A DNA stretch of 16,970 nt from an uncultured Lachnospiraceae bacterium (GTDB lineage: Bacteria; Bacillota; Clostridia; Lachnospirales; Lachnospiraceae). Position numbers and translations under genes: made by a program. The DNA lies in contig CADCQV010000118.1 in assembly GCA_902803625.1 (NCBI GenBank), positions 1 to 16,970 of the forward strand. The letters run 5' to 3'. Below the pieces are notes generated by a model. The model was not told the origin of the DNA. It saw only the letters and a program-made list of their open reading frames with translations, and ran no database searches. Positions 7,972-15,068 of the stretch are shown here, piece after piece (position 1 is the stretch's first letter; each line of letters opens with the position of its first letter).

Positions 7972-7986
7972 CCGGAGAACCTCCGG
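7972..7986. repeat. Perfect 6-base inverted repeat in the chemoreceptor leader
   Basis: CCGGAG-AAC-CTCCGG lies about ten bases downstream of the predicted -10 box and 45 bases before the start codon. It could be an operator or a 5' stem that stabilises the message. Confidence 0.55.
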
Positions 7987-7996
7987 TCACAGTGAA

Positions 7997-8026
7997 ATAA
8001 TAACCGAATTTTACTAAATAAGTCAA
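7997..8026 (-). promoter_or_regulatory. Candidate sigma-A promoter of the chemoreceptor gene
   Basis: On the minus strand TTGACT (8021-8026) and TATTAT (7997-8002) are separated by 18 bases; each matches consensus at five of six positions. Initiation near 7990 gives a leader of about 60 bases. This indicates the chemoreceptor can be transcribed separately from the M15 gene upstream. Confidence 0.6.
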
Positions 8027-8088
8027 TGGTGACGGCTCCATACGATAGGGCAAAACCCATCGAAACCGGATCAACAGACAAAACACGC

Positions 8089-8745
8089 TCACTTTGCCTT
8101 CTGGAAGTGCTGGTAGTCCTTAAGGGTCTTCCAGTCTCCTCCCCAGGTGAAGCCGTGGGCGGTAAATTCCTTATAGGCGAGATCGTTTTTATCAATTTTA
8201 TGTGGAAATGCTGCGCTTCTGTCAGCATAGACTTCGGAGCCCGGAGGTGTTATCCTGATCTTTCCGTTGGGGTAGGTCACATAGGGATTATAGAAGGGGT
8301 TAATATCTATCGCTAGTCCGAGGGCATGCTTTGAAAGACTGCTGCTCCCCTCAACGGTTCTGAAATTAAAGCAGGAAGTATTATCGTCAAGGCAGGACAG
8401 GTCATCATCCGCCCCATATTCGTCAACAAGGCGTATCTTATCTATCTGGTAACGTGCATTATATAGATTCCGGAATATATCCAGAAGGTCATCGGCTATC
8501 GCCTTATTGCAGATTATCTCACCATTTTTATCCTGTCCGTTAAAATCAACATAAGTAACCACAAGATATCTTAAATCCTCATAAGGAACGGTACAGTCCT
8601 TTTTGTATGATAAACCCGTGATCCTTTTTTTCACATCATCGCTTATCTCACTCTTTGTAAACACTGCCGTATTGCCGGCAAAAGCACCGGCCGATAATAT
8701 AAGAGTAAAGAACAGTGTCAGCACACATACTGCAGCTCTCTTCAT
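8089..8745 (-). CDS. Secreted M15-family D,D/L,D-type metallopeptidase (VanY/CwlK-like)
   Basis: This 218-residue protein starts with a signal peptide (MKRAAVCVLTLFFTLILSAG, cut probably after AFA, residues 21-23). The C-terminal half carries the zinc site of family M15: H140 and D147 in SKHALGLAIDINP, and D210-x2-H213 in DYQHFQ, together with FTWGGDW (199-205). These enzymes cleave peptidoglycan stem peptides, as D-alanyl-D-alanine carboxypeptidases or L-Ala-D-Glu endopeptidases; which bond is cut cannot be decided. Four cysteines (51, 79, 118, 125) are present, the last pair close enough for a disulfide. GGAGG lies seven bases before the ATG. The gene begins 31 bases after the response regulator stop, so it may be the last gene of the potassium operon, or have its own promoter that I cannot see. 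Confidence 0.92.
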   Translation of the reverse strand: MKRAAVCVLTLFFTLILSAGAFAGNTAVFTKSEISDDVKKRITGLSYKKDCTVPYEDLRYLVVTYVDFNGQDKNGEIICNKAIADDLLDIFRNLYNARYQIDKIRLVDEYGADDDLSCLDDNTSCFNFRTVEGSSSLSKHALGLAIDINPFYNPYVTYPNGKIRITPPGSEVYADRSAAFPHKIDKNDLAYKEFTAHGFTWGGDWKTLKDYQHFQKAK

Positions 8746-8776
8746 ATGCCACCTCCAAAAAAATCTGTTTAGATTC

Positions 8777-9475
8777 TCATTTTTTTACTATGATCATTCG
8801 GTATCCGGTTCCGATATGGGTCTGGATGTATTCGGGATGGGCCGTATCCTTCTCTATCTTCTTCCGGAGTGATGCCATGAAAACCCGCAGCGAAGCGACA
8901 TCGCTGTCAACGGAATTGCCCCAGATCTTATCAGTTATATATGTATGGGTCAAGACCTTCCCCGCGTTTCGGGACAGAAGCGACAGCAGCTTGTATTCTA
9001 TAGGAGTGAGGGATAACTCCCTGCCCTTAAGGTAGGCGGTGCCGGCAGGATAATCCACCACCAGATCTCCGTTTTGAAATACCGATTCGGAGCCGTCTGA
9101 TTTATTTAAGAGCCTCCTTTGGGCTACCCTGATACGTGCCATCAGTTCCTCGATCGAAAAGGGCTTGGTCAGATAATCGTCCGCTCCGTTATCAAGAGCG
9201 GATATCTTATCGGAATCCTCGCCTCTTGCACTGATGACAATGATCGGGATATCGCTCCACTCGCGTATTTTCTTTATGACGATCTCTCCGTCCATATCCG
9301 GCAGGCCGAGATCCAGCAGAACAATATCGAATTTGTTGGTTGATATAGCCATGATGGCCTGGCCTCCGTCACAGGCACATTCAATGCTGTACTCGTTTGA
9401 GGACAGGGTTGTAGACATCAGTTTTCTTATCTGGCGGTCATCTTCGACAACTAAAATATTGGTCTTGTTATTCAT
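8777..9475 (-). CDS. kdpE: OmpR/PhoB-family response regulator, KdpE type
   Basis: The 232-residue protein has a receiver domain with acidic pocket E11-D12, phosphoacceptor D55 (VLLDLGLPDMDG) and K104 in the TKPF motif, then a winged-helix DNA-binding domain from about 128 (YLKGRELSLTPIEYKLL, recognition region around SLRVFMASLRKKIE, ending HIGTGYRM). This composition and wording are closest to KdpE, including AARGE-like ISARGEDSDKISALDNGADD. The start overlaps the end of the kinase gene by eight bases, so the two are co-translated partners. It probably controls the trkH-trkA operon, because no kdpFABC is in view. That target is inference. Confidence 0.93.
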   Translation of the reverse strand: MNNKTNILVVEDDRQIRKLMSTTLSSNEYSIECACDGGQAIMAISTNKFDIVLLDLGLPDMDGEIVIKKIREWSDIPIIVISARGEDSDKISALDNGADDYLTKPFSIEELMARIRVAQRRLLNKSDGSESVFQNGDLVVDYPAGTAYLKGRELSLTPIEYKLLSLLSRNAGKVLTHTYITDKIWGNSVDSDVASLRVFMASLRKKIEKDTAHPEYIQTHIGTGYRMIIVKK

Positions 9476-11039
9476 TTTCTCCCACCTTTATAGATTCAGG
9501 CAATGTGAACAGGAATGTTGCTCCGCGCGGACGGTTTGAGGTAACGGTGATCTCACCGCCGTGTGCTTCTATGATCGATTTACAAAGCGCAAGTCCCATA
9601 CCCATACTCCTTCTTGAATCCGAAATATCCTTTTTCCCATTATAGAACATTTCAAAAATATGGGCTTTTTCCTCATCGGATATTCCCGGTCCGTTGTCAC
9701 TTACCTTTACGATCACCTTATCATCCTTCTTTTCCGTTTCAAGGCGTATGGTAGAGCCTTCAGGAGTGTACTTGACGGCATTATCCATGAGATTTATTAT
9801 CACCTGGATTATAAGATGGACATCCACATTTACAAGGATCATTTCGGAGGACTTCTTAACCTCTATGATATGATTTTCCGCATGGTGATCTATATGATGC
9901 ATTGCTTCATCGATTATATCATCCAGAACCTCATCTGAGCGGTTGAGTTTTAATTCGCTGTTTGTAACACGGCTGACGGATAACAGATTCTCCACCAGAT
10001 TGATGAGCCACTGGGAATCATCGTAAATGTCCTGATAGAGCTGCTTTGTTGTTTCCGGATCAAGCTTGTTGTCAGATTGGAGGAGCACGCTTGAGTTTCC
10101 TGAAATTGAAGTGAGCGGTGTGCGCAGATCGTGGGAAATACTGCGGAGAAGATCTGCCCGCAGCCGTTCGTTCTGTGTTTTCAGCTTTTCCGCTTCCTTT
10201 TCATTTGTCGCTCTGATATTCTCCATTGCAAGCTCGCATTGGCTCAATATCGCATTTATGATGTCATCGGTCAGTTTATCGGATAAGTCATATTCGGACA
10301 TGATACCTATGACACCATAGGTGTGGTCATTTATCGAGAGCGATTTGTACTCACCCTTTGCGGAGGGATATATGTTAGTTCCGCGGCCTGCGTCCTTTCC
10401 GCTGCAGAGAGTCCAGGCAATACAGTCCGTTTCGATCTCGGCCTCAAATTCTTTTTCACAATCATCCGGGAAGTACAGCTTTGTTTTTTTATCAGAATCT
10501 GATAATTGAATGAAAATGCTCCGTCCTATCAGTTTTTTAAGCTGCATTCCGGTTACGGTGGCAACTCCTTCGTAATCTGCAGCTTTGTTCAAAAGCAGGC
10601 TCGTATCAAACATTATCTGCGTTCTGACGCTGTCAGCCTCTGCCTGCCTGAGCATCTTCCGGAGCTGATCCGCCAACAGCCCTGCCAGAAAGGAAACGAT
10701 GAACATTACGGTAAAGGTCATGATGTAGTCGGAGTCATAGGCAAAGAGTGTATATTGGGGCTCCGTAAAGAAAAAATTGAACACAACAACACATATCAGG
10801 GAAATGATAGCATTCACGGGGATTCCGGGCACTCTTACGGCAATGATCTGAACGGCCAGGATATACCAGGCTATCACCGTGACATCGGAGAATCCGAATC
10901 TGTGAAAGGCAATTCCCAATAATGTGGCGAGCAGCACCGTCACGAACATAAAAGAAATATCCTTGATGTCCTCTGAGCGGTCGCTTATATCAGAACCTTT
11001 GTGATCGCCAAGAATAATACTGATCAGATTTTTAAGCAT
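9468..11039 (-). CDS. kdpD: Short KdpD-like sensor histidine kinase lacking the N-terminal KdpD/USP domains
   Basis: The 523-residue protein begins directly at the membrane part: four hydrophobic segments between about 28 and 123 of the DUF4118 type found in KdpD (VIAWYILAVQIIAVRVPG, VVFNFFFTEPQYTLFAYD). A GAF-like domain follows at 140-275. The HisKA region carries H303 in SISHDLRTPLTSISGN, and the HATPase has the N box around INLMDNAVKYTPEGS (415-429), DNGPGI (448-453) and GMGLALCKSI (480-489). Full-length KdpD of E. coli is near 895 residues; the roughly 400-residue cytosolic N-terminal KdpD and USP part is absent here, so the potassium or c-di-AMP sensing attributed to it must be replaced or lost. 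The ATG lies inside the end of trkA (16-base overlap) and the 3' end overlaps kdpE. Confidence 0.93.
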   Translation of the reverse strand: MLKNLISIILGDHKGSDISDRSEDIKDISFMFVTVLLATLLGIAFHRFGFSDVTVIAWYILAVQIIAVRVPGIPVNAIISLICVVVFNFFFTEPQYTLFAYDSDYIMTFTVMFIVSFLAGLLADQLRKMLRQAEADSVRTQIMFDTSLLLNKAADYEGVATVTGMQLKKLIGRSIFIQLSDSDKKTKLYFPDDCEKEFEAEIETDCIAWTLCSGKDAGRGTNIYPSAKGEYKSLSINDHTYGVIGIMSEYDLSDKLTDDIINAILSQCELAMENIRATNEKEAEKLKTQNERLRADLLRSISHDLRTPLTSISGNSSVLLQSDNKLDPETTKQLYQDIYDDSQWLINLVENLLSVSRVTNSELKLNRSDEVLDDIIDEAMHHIDHHAENHIIEVKKSSEMILVNVDVHLIIQVIINLMDNAVKYTPEGSTIRLETEKKDDKVIVKVSDNGPGISDEEKAHIFEMFYNGKKDISDSRRSMGMGLALCKSIIEAHGGEITVTSNRPRGATFLFTLPESIKVGENE

Positions 11040-11671
11040 TTTTGAATGTCCTCATACTTTCCCAGTACCAGTGCCCTGTCCATACCGGATAACTGTGTAT
11101 TTAATGTTATATCCATCATCATTCTATCATTACGTTTGATGGCCATGATGTTGATCTTATGCCTGTTCCTGACATCCAGCTCACCTATGGTCCGTCCTGT
11201 CCACTTTATCGGCACATCGATTTCTGCAATGGAATAGCCATCCTCCAGTGACAGATAATCAAAAATGCTGTCCGAACTGTACCTGATAGCCACCCAGTGT
11301 GCAACCTGTTCCTCGGGATATACCACATGGTTCGCTCCGTTGCGAAGGAGAAATTTTTTCTGGACATCATTCGAAGCTCTGGATACAACCTTCCGGGCTC
11401 CCAATTCCTTAAGCAAAGATGTTGCTTCAAGGGAGCATTGAAAATCGTCACCGATGGTCACTATGCAAAGGTCATAGTCTTTTACATCAAGGGTTTCAAG
11501 GAACGCTTTGCTTGTGGCATCACCGATTATGGCATTTGAAGCTATTTCCAGAGAATCTGAAACGCGCTCTTCCCGAATATCCACCGCCATTACCTCATGC
11601 CCCAGTTCTCTGAGCCTTATGGTGGCATTTTTGCCAAACCTTCCCATTCCGATCACTAATACCGTTTTCAT
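11024..11671 (-). CDS. trkA: TrkA/KtrA-type regulatory (RCK) subunit of potassium uptake
   Basis: This 215-residue cytosolic subunit gates the TrkH/KtrB pore. The RCK_N Rossmann domain has G8-x-G10-x2-G13 in VIGMGRFGKN, an acidic residue at the end of strand two (VMAVDIRE), and IIGDATSKAFLE. The RCK_C domain occupies the last 75 residues (YSIAEIDVPIKWTGRTIGEL onward). In related KtrA proteins RCK_C binds c-di-AMP; the sequence does not settle whether this one does. A strong AGAGGAGA site precedes the ATG, which lies 25 bases after the trkH stop. The end overlaps the kinase gene. One RCK pair, as in KtrA, rather than the two of E. coli TrkA. Confidence 0.95.
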   Translation of the reverse strand: MKTVLVIGMGRFGKNATIRLRELGHEVMAVDIREERVSDSLEIASNAIIGDATSKAFLETLDVKDYDLCIVTIGDDFQCSLEATSLLKELGARKVVSRASNDVQKKFLLRNGANHVVYPEEQVAHWVAIRYSSDSIFDYLSLEDGYSIAEIDVPIKWTGRTIGELDVRNRHKINIMAIKRNDRMMMDITLNTQLSGMDRALVLGKYEDIQKCLKI

Positions 11672-11696
11672 TTTTCTATTTCTCCTCTTTTACGGA

Positions 11697-13028
11697 TCAT
11701 CCTACGGATATATCTTCCGAAGGGTATTCCCCCAGTGCAGGTCTATATGTTATTGTGGCGAATATTATCGTTAATCCCCCTACTCTTCCGAAGAACATAA
11801 GAAATATGAGTATCGCTTTGGACAGGAACGAGAGCGAGGGTGTTATTCCCAGAGACAGCCCTACAGTACCGATAGCAGAGGCTGTCTCAAAAAGACAGGT
11901 CAGTATTGGAAGTTTTTCCGTCTGGCTTATGATCATCGCAGCCGATAAAAATAAAACCGAATACATAAAGAACAATGCGGCAGCTTTTTTTATGATCTCG
12001 TTTTTTACGGTCCGTCTGAATAAAGAAGTGCTATCACTGTCCCTGAATGTTGAAAAAGCAGATGCAACCAATACTATAATCGTTGTGATCTTCATTCCCC
12101 CGGCAGTTGATCCGGGGGCTCCGCCTATAAGCATCAAAATGATCATTATCATCTTTCCGTTATCATTTAAGCTGTTCAGATCCCGTGTGTTAAATCCCGC
12201 CGTTCTCGTAGTAACGGACTGGAAAAGGGATGCAAGCAGCCTTTCCTGTGGAGGAAGCGTTCCATATTCGGCCAAATACAGATATAAAGCCGGAACTGTT
12301 ATCAAAAGAAGGGTCATAAAGAGTACCGACCGGCTTTGGAGTTTGTACCGGTGCCATTTCCATCTGTTAATACTTATTTCTTTCCAGGTCATAAATCCGA
12401 GACCTCCGCTTATTATCAGTGAGATTATGACAAGATTTATGACCATATTATCCTTATACGGACACAGGGAGGAGTAATCGCCGTATGAACCCATCAGATC
12501 GAAGCCTGCGTTGCAGAAAGCAGAAACGGAATGGAAAATGGCATATCCAAGACCGTTTACACTTCCGAATTCCTTTGAGAAAACCGGATATAAGATCAAA
12601 GCGCCGGATATTTCAAAGAAAAGAGTGAGCTTTAATATAAACGAGGTTAATTTCGTTATCCCGCCCACCCTGTCAGCGGAAATGGCGTCTTTCATGACAA
12701 GTCTCTGGGTAAGGGATATCTTCTTGCCGGACAGCATGAATATGAGAAGCGCAACAGTTACGATCCCCAGCCCTCCGATCTGGATCAAAAGCAGTATGAC
12801 GGTCCTTCCGAACAGGGACCAGTAATTCCAGGTATCCCTTATTACGAGACCTGTAACGCAGACAGCCGAGGTTGATGTAAACAGAGCATCGAAAAAGGAG
12901 GCCCCGGATGCGTCATTTGTTGAAACGGGCAGACTTAAGAGTGCGGAACCCATAAGTATGGTAAGAGCAAAGGCAAATATGATGATCTGAAATGTGGTTA
13001 TCTTGATCTTAATCCGTTGATCGCTCAT
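11697..13028 (-). CDS. trkH: TrkH/KtrB-family potassium uptake pore protein
   Basis: This polytopic membrane protein of about 443 residues has the four pore loops of the Trk/Ktr/HKT superfamily, each with its filter glycine: SAVCVTGLV, SAFCNAGFD, TTRTAGFN and SAIGTVGLS. The gating-loop region GGAPGSTAGGMKITT and the C-terminal RVGGLTI are also typical. The start is uncertain: possible starts in frame are TTG 13079, ATG 13046 and ATG 13028, and none has a good ribosome binding site. I chose 13028 because the remaining N-terminus, MSDQRIKIKITTFQ leading into the first helix, is the family length. TTGACG at 13074-13079 could instead be a -35 box, though the matching -10 is poor. It heads the operon with trkA, the kinase and the regulator. 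Confidence 0.92.
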   Translation of the reverse strand: MSDQRIKIKITTFQIIIFAFALTILMGSALLSLPVSTNDASGASFFDALFTSTSAVCVTGLVIRDTWNYWSLFGRTVILLLIQIGGLGIVTVALLIFMLSGKKISLTQRLVMKDAISADRVGGITKLTSFILKLTLFFEISGALILYPVFSKEFGSVNGLGYAIFHSVSAFCNAGFDLMGSYGDYSSLCPYKDNMVINLVIISLIISGGLGFMTWKEISINRWKWHRYKLQSRSVLFMTLLLITVPALYLYLAEYGTLPPQERLLASLFQSVTTRTAGFNTRDLNSLNDNGKMIMIILMLIGGAPGSTAGGMKITTIIVLVASAFSTFRDSDSTSLFRRTVKNEIIKKAAALFFMYSVLFLSAAMIISQTEKLPILTCLFETASAIGTVGLSLGITPSLSFLSKAILIFLMFFGRVGGLTIIFATITYRPALGEYPSEDISVG

Positions 13029-13123
13029 ATTCTTATTAAACTTCATTTCAGATAAAGACAGTATAAAAATATCCGTCAATGAATTAAGATTGTATAAACA
13101 TGGGCTTCAAAACAGCTTTTCAT

Positions 13124-13156
13124 TTCGCAAATTTGAGAATTGATTAAAAATGCGAA
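13124..13156. repeat. Left 33-base TTCGCA-N21-TGCGAA element
   Basis: A perfect 6-base inverted repeat (TTCGCA 13124-13129, TGCGAA 13151-13156) with an AT-rich centre. It spans the -35 box of the ATPase gene, so a protein bound here would block transcription. An element of the same length and the same ends lies at 14376-14408. Confidence 0.7.
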
Positions 13157-13168
13157 AAGGAATACAAT
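13140..13168 (+). promoter_or_regulatory. Candidate sigma-A promoter of the DUF4143 ATPase gene
   Basis: TTGATT (13140-13145), 17-base spacer, TACAAT (13163-13168). Initiation near 13175 would leave a very short leader carrying the AGGTGG ribosome binding site. The -35 box lies within the left inverted-repeat element. Confidence 0.55.
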
Positions 13169-13191
13169 TAGGCAAAGGTGGTGAAATCACG

Positions 13192-14388
13192 ATGAAACTT
13201 ATAAAAAGGGAATATTATTTAAATAAGCTTTTAGCTGTAAAGAATGTTCCGGATTTGAAAGTAATAACCGGTGTAAGAAGGAGCGGTAAATCCAAATTAA
13301 TGGACGCCTTCATAGATATGATATCTGCTGATGATAAGGCTAATATCGTCCGGATCAAGCTGAACTTAAAGAAGTTCGAAAAACTTTTGGATGCAGACAA
13401 GCTTTATGACTATGTAGAGCAGCAGTATGTTGAAGATAAGACCAATTATCTTTTTATTGATGAAATACAATTGTGTGAAGGATTTGAACGTGTAATCAAC
13501 AGCATTTATGAAGAAGAAATTTATGATATTTACCTTACAGGATCAAATGCATTTCTTTTATCAAGTGATCTGGCTACATTGTTTGGCGGAAGGGTTTATG
13601 AGATAAGCTTATACCCATTTTCATTTAATGAGTATCTTATGTACTACTCTTCAAATGATATAGATGAAGCCTTTGACTCGTATGTAAAAAAAGGCGGAAT
13701 GGCAGGTGCGTATCTTTATAAAACGGAAGAAGATGCCAGAAAATACGTTAATGGGATTTATAGAACAACTATTACAAAGGACATTGTAAAAAAGTTCAAG
13801 ATAGAAAATGAAGATCTTTTGATAATGATCGGAAATTACCTTATGGATAATGTGGGTAATCAAACTTCAATAAGAAATGTAGCGTCTAAGTTGACTTCAG
13901 GCACTTACAAGACTAATGATAAGACTGTAGGGGCATATATGAATTACTTTTGCAGATCTTTCCTTTTTTATCCCATTCAACGTTATGACATAAAGGGAAA
14001 AAGGTATCTGGAATCAGATAAGAAGTACTACCTGTCCGATCTTGCTTTCCGTTTTTCTGAGATAGGAACAAAGAATGCTGATTATGGGCACCTCTATGAA
14101 AATATAGTTGCAATAGAACTTCTTAGACGTGGATACGAAGTATATGTAGGAAAACTATATGAAAAAGAGGTGGATTTTGTCGCAATCAAAGAAGGTGAAA
14201 AGACCTACATTCAGGTATCGGATGATATTTCCAGAGAAGATACCTTTAATAGGGAGGTTTCATCTCTTTTGAGTATAAAGGATGCTTATCCAAAGTTGCT
14301 GATAGCCAGAACAAAACATGAGGAAAGCCAGTATGAAGGGATAAAAATTATTGATATTGCAAGATGGCTTTATGGTTCGCAAAAATAA
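13192..14388 (+). CDS. AAA-family ATPase with DUF4143 C-terminal domain
   Basis: From the ATG at 13192, preceded by AGGTGGTG, the protein has 398 residues; an in-frame start at 13150 lacks a ribosome binding site. The N-terminal AAA_14 ATPase shows Walker A GVRRSGKS (27-34), Walker B LFIDE (87-91) and TGSNAFLLSSDLATLFGGR (116-134). After a helical linker the DUF4143 domain covers roughly 195-370 and includes the restriction-nuclease-like core ENIVAIELLRRGYEVYVG ... KEVDFVAIKEG ... YIQVS. This family is very common and often multi-copy in anaerobic gut bacteria and archaea; its function is unknown, with mobile-element or defence links proposed. The gene is visibly richer in A and T than its neighbours and is bracketed by two similar 33-base elements, both signs of acquisition as a unit. 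Confidence 0.9.
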   Translation: MKLIKREYYLNKLLAVKNVPDLKVITGVRRSGKSKLMDAFIDMISADDKANIVRIKLNLKKFEKLLDADKLYDYVEQQYVEDKTNYLFIDEIQLCEGFERVINSIYEEEIYDIYLTGSNAFLLSSDLATLFGGRVYEISLYPFSFNEYLMYYSSNDIDEAFDSYVKKGGMAGAYLYKTEEDARKYVNGIYRTTITKDIVKKFKIENEDLLIMIGNYLMDNVGNQTSIRNVASKLTSGTYKTNDKTVGAYMNYFCRSFLFYPIQRYDIKGKRYLESDKKYYLSDLAFRFSEIGTKNADYGHLYENIVAIELLRRGYEVYVGKLYEKEVDFVAIKEGEKTYIQVSDDISREDTFNREVSSLLSIKDAYPKLLIARTKHEESQYEGIKIIDIARWLYGSQK

Positions 14389-14408
14389 TAATAATTAATA
14401 TTTGCGAA
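14376..14408. repeat. Right 33-base TTCGCAAA-N17-TTTGCGAA element
   Basis: A perfect 8-base inverted repeat (TTCGCAAA 14376-14383, TTTGCGAA 14401-14408) that overlaps the last codons and stop of the ATPase gene. Its length and terminal bases equal those of the element at 13124-13156. It could fold as a hairpin and end transcription weakly, but there is no T-run after it. Confidence 0.7.
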
Positions 14409-14409
14409 A

Positions 14410-14427
14410 CACCTGCCGAAGCAGATG
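14410..14427 (-). terminator. Candidate terminator stem with TTCG loop after the small minus-strand ORF
   Basis: On the minus strand CATCTGC-TTCG-GCAGGTG forms a seven-pair stem with one G-U pair, closed by a stable UUCG loop and followed by only three T. The plus-strand version has a mismatch, which suggests the minus strand is the functional one. Confidence 0.45.
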
Positions 14428-14434
14428 CCTGTTT

Positions 14435-14542
14435 TCATGGTTCGTTGCTCCGATCAGGGGGCAAAACAAAGTTTTGAGTAACTTTCTCATCCCTGTCATC
14501 TGTTTTTTCTACCTGTTTCTTTAATTCACCAGTCAGCTTCAT
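14435..14542 (-). CDS. Small 35-residue ORF with leader-peptide-like start; possible remnant
   Basis: An ATG at 14542 is preceded at ideal distance by GGAGGT (14549-14554), one of the best ribosome binding sites in the window. The product starts MKLTGELKKQVEKTDDRDEK and ends soon after in PPDRSNEP. The first 13 residues resemble the openings of small charged peptides with later double-glycine motifs that I know from Lachnospiraceae, but here no Gly-Gly follows, so this may be a degraded copy or an unrelated short protein. It is flanked by a stem-loop terminator upstream of its start and one after its stop, as for an independently regulated short transcript. I do not recognise a function. Coding status is moderately likely. 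Confidence 0.4.
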   Translation of the reverse strand: MKLTGELKKQVEKTDDRDEKVTQNFVLPPDRSNEP

Positions 14543-14563
14543 AATTGTACCTCCAAGACGATG

Positions 14564-14588
14564 AAAAAAGCACCCGGAGGTGCCTTTT
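14564..14588. terminator. Bidirectional intrinsic terminator or attenuator
   Basis: The stem GCACC-CGGA-GGTGC (14570-14583) is flanked by six A on the left and, after one C, four T on the right, so it works as a terminator on both strands; the minus strand version, ending in six T, is the stronger. On the minus strand it lies between possible promoter sequence and the small ORF at 14542. Its ACCTCC segment is the exact complement of that ORF's GGAGGT site. Confidence 0.65.
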
Positions 14589-14671
14589 CTCACTTTCTAT
14601 ATTTTTATACCGGATAAACATCAAAAACAACCGAATATACAATTTCCTTTCCTTTCCGGAAGCTGAGTACG

Positions 14672-14677
14672 TATTAT
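14672..14677 (+). promoter_or_regulatory. Candidate -10 box for the double-glycine leader protein
   Basis: TATTAT, overlapping TATAAA, lies 36 bases before the ATG at 14713. No clear -35 box is seen; the region 17 bases upstream is a run of TTTCC repeats. Confidence 0.3.
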
Positions 14678-14712
14678 AAATCAAAAGGAACTTCACAAAG
14701 GAGGATATGACA

Positions 14713-14973
14713 ATGGCAGATGAAAATAGGACAGTTAATGATGAAGAAATGATGGAAGCAACCGGCGGAACAGATGCCGGCAAAGGGCGCACCGCAACAG
14801 GAACAGTTGTGGGACCCGGAGTCTCAAGTGAGCATATTTACCTCATAAAGGCGGATGACGGCCGGGATATTGCCGCGTATTATTATGCAATAGGGAAGCT
14901 TTTAGAGCCGGGGACAAGGGTAAAGGTTGAGCTTGTCGGACAGGCAAAATGGGAAATAATCGAGTTCCTTTAA
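14713..14973 (+). CDS. Small protein with double-glycine leader-like N-terminus
   Basis: The protein has 86 residues from the ATG at 14713; GGAGG eight bases upstream favours this over the ATG at 14707, which is too close to that site. Residues 1-19 read MADENRTVNDEEMMEATGG, close to the leaders of peptides cleaved after Gly-Gly by C39 peptidase exporters: acidic, with the hydrophobic Met pair before the glycines. The remaining 67 residues begin with a Gly, Thr and Ala rich linker and then a predicted beta-rich domain (ATGTVVGPG, HIYLIKADDGRDIAAYYYAI, GTRVKVELVGQAKWEIIEFL), possibly a small OB-like barrel. It is monocistronic, ending in a strong terminator. No modification enzyme or peptidase exporter is adjacent. 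I do not recognise a family; gene status is good, export is inference. Confidence 0.75.
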   Translation: MADENRTVNDEEMMEATGGTDAGKGRTATGTVVGPGVSSEHIYLIKADDGRDIAAYYYAIGKLLEPGTRVKVELVGQAKWEIIEFL

Positions 14974-15002
14974 GTATCAACCTCATGCGCGGAAAGTGAA
15001 AA

Positions 15003-15041
15003 GGCTCAATCCCTTGCCATAACCGGGATTGAGCCGTTTTT
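15003..15041 (+). terminator. Strong intrinsic terminator
   Basis: GGCTCAATCCC (15003-15013) and GGGATTGAGCC (15025-15035) form a perfect eleven-pair stem with an eleven-base loop, followed by G and five T. It ends the transcript of the small protein, 29 bases after its stop. Confidence 0.9.
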
Positions 15042-15068
15042 CATTTCTTATTTACCTTTTCCTTCGTC

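Noticed and set aside
8043..8062. Hairpin CGATAGGG-CAAAA-CCCATCG after the M15 gene as a terminator
   Set aside because: The stem has a bulge and no T-run follows on either strand.
14425..14481. An 18-codon plus-strand ORF (MPVFMVRCSD...) behind the ATPase gene
   Set aside because: No ribosome binding site, and it is antisense to the better-supported small ORF.
14526..14792. An 88-codon minus-strand frame across the start of the double-glycine leader protein
   Set aside because: It overlaps a plus-strand gene with a much better ribosome binding site, crosses a terminator hairpin, and its translation looks like noise.
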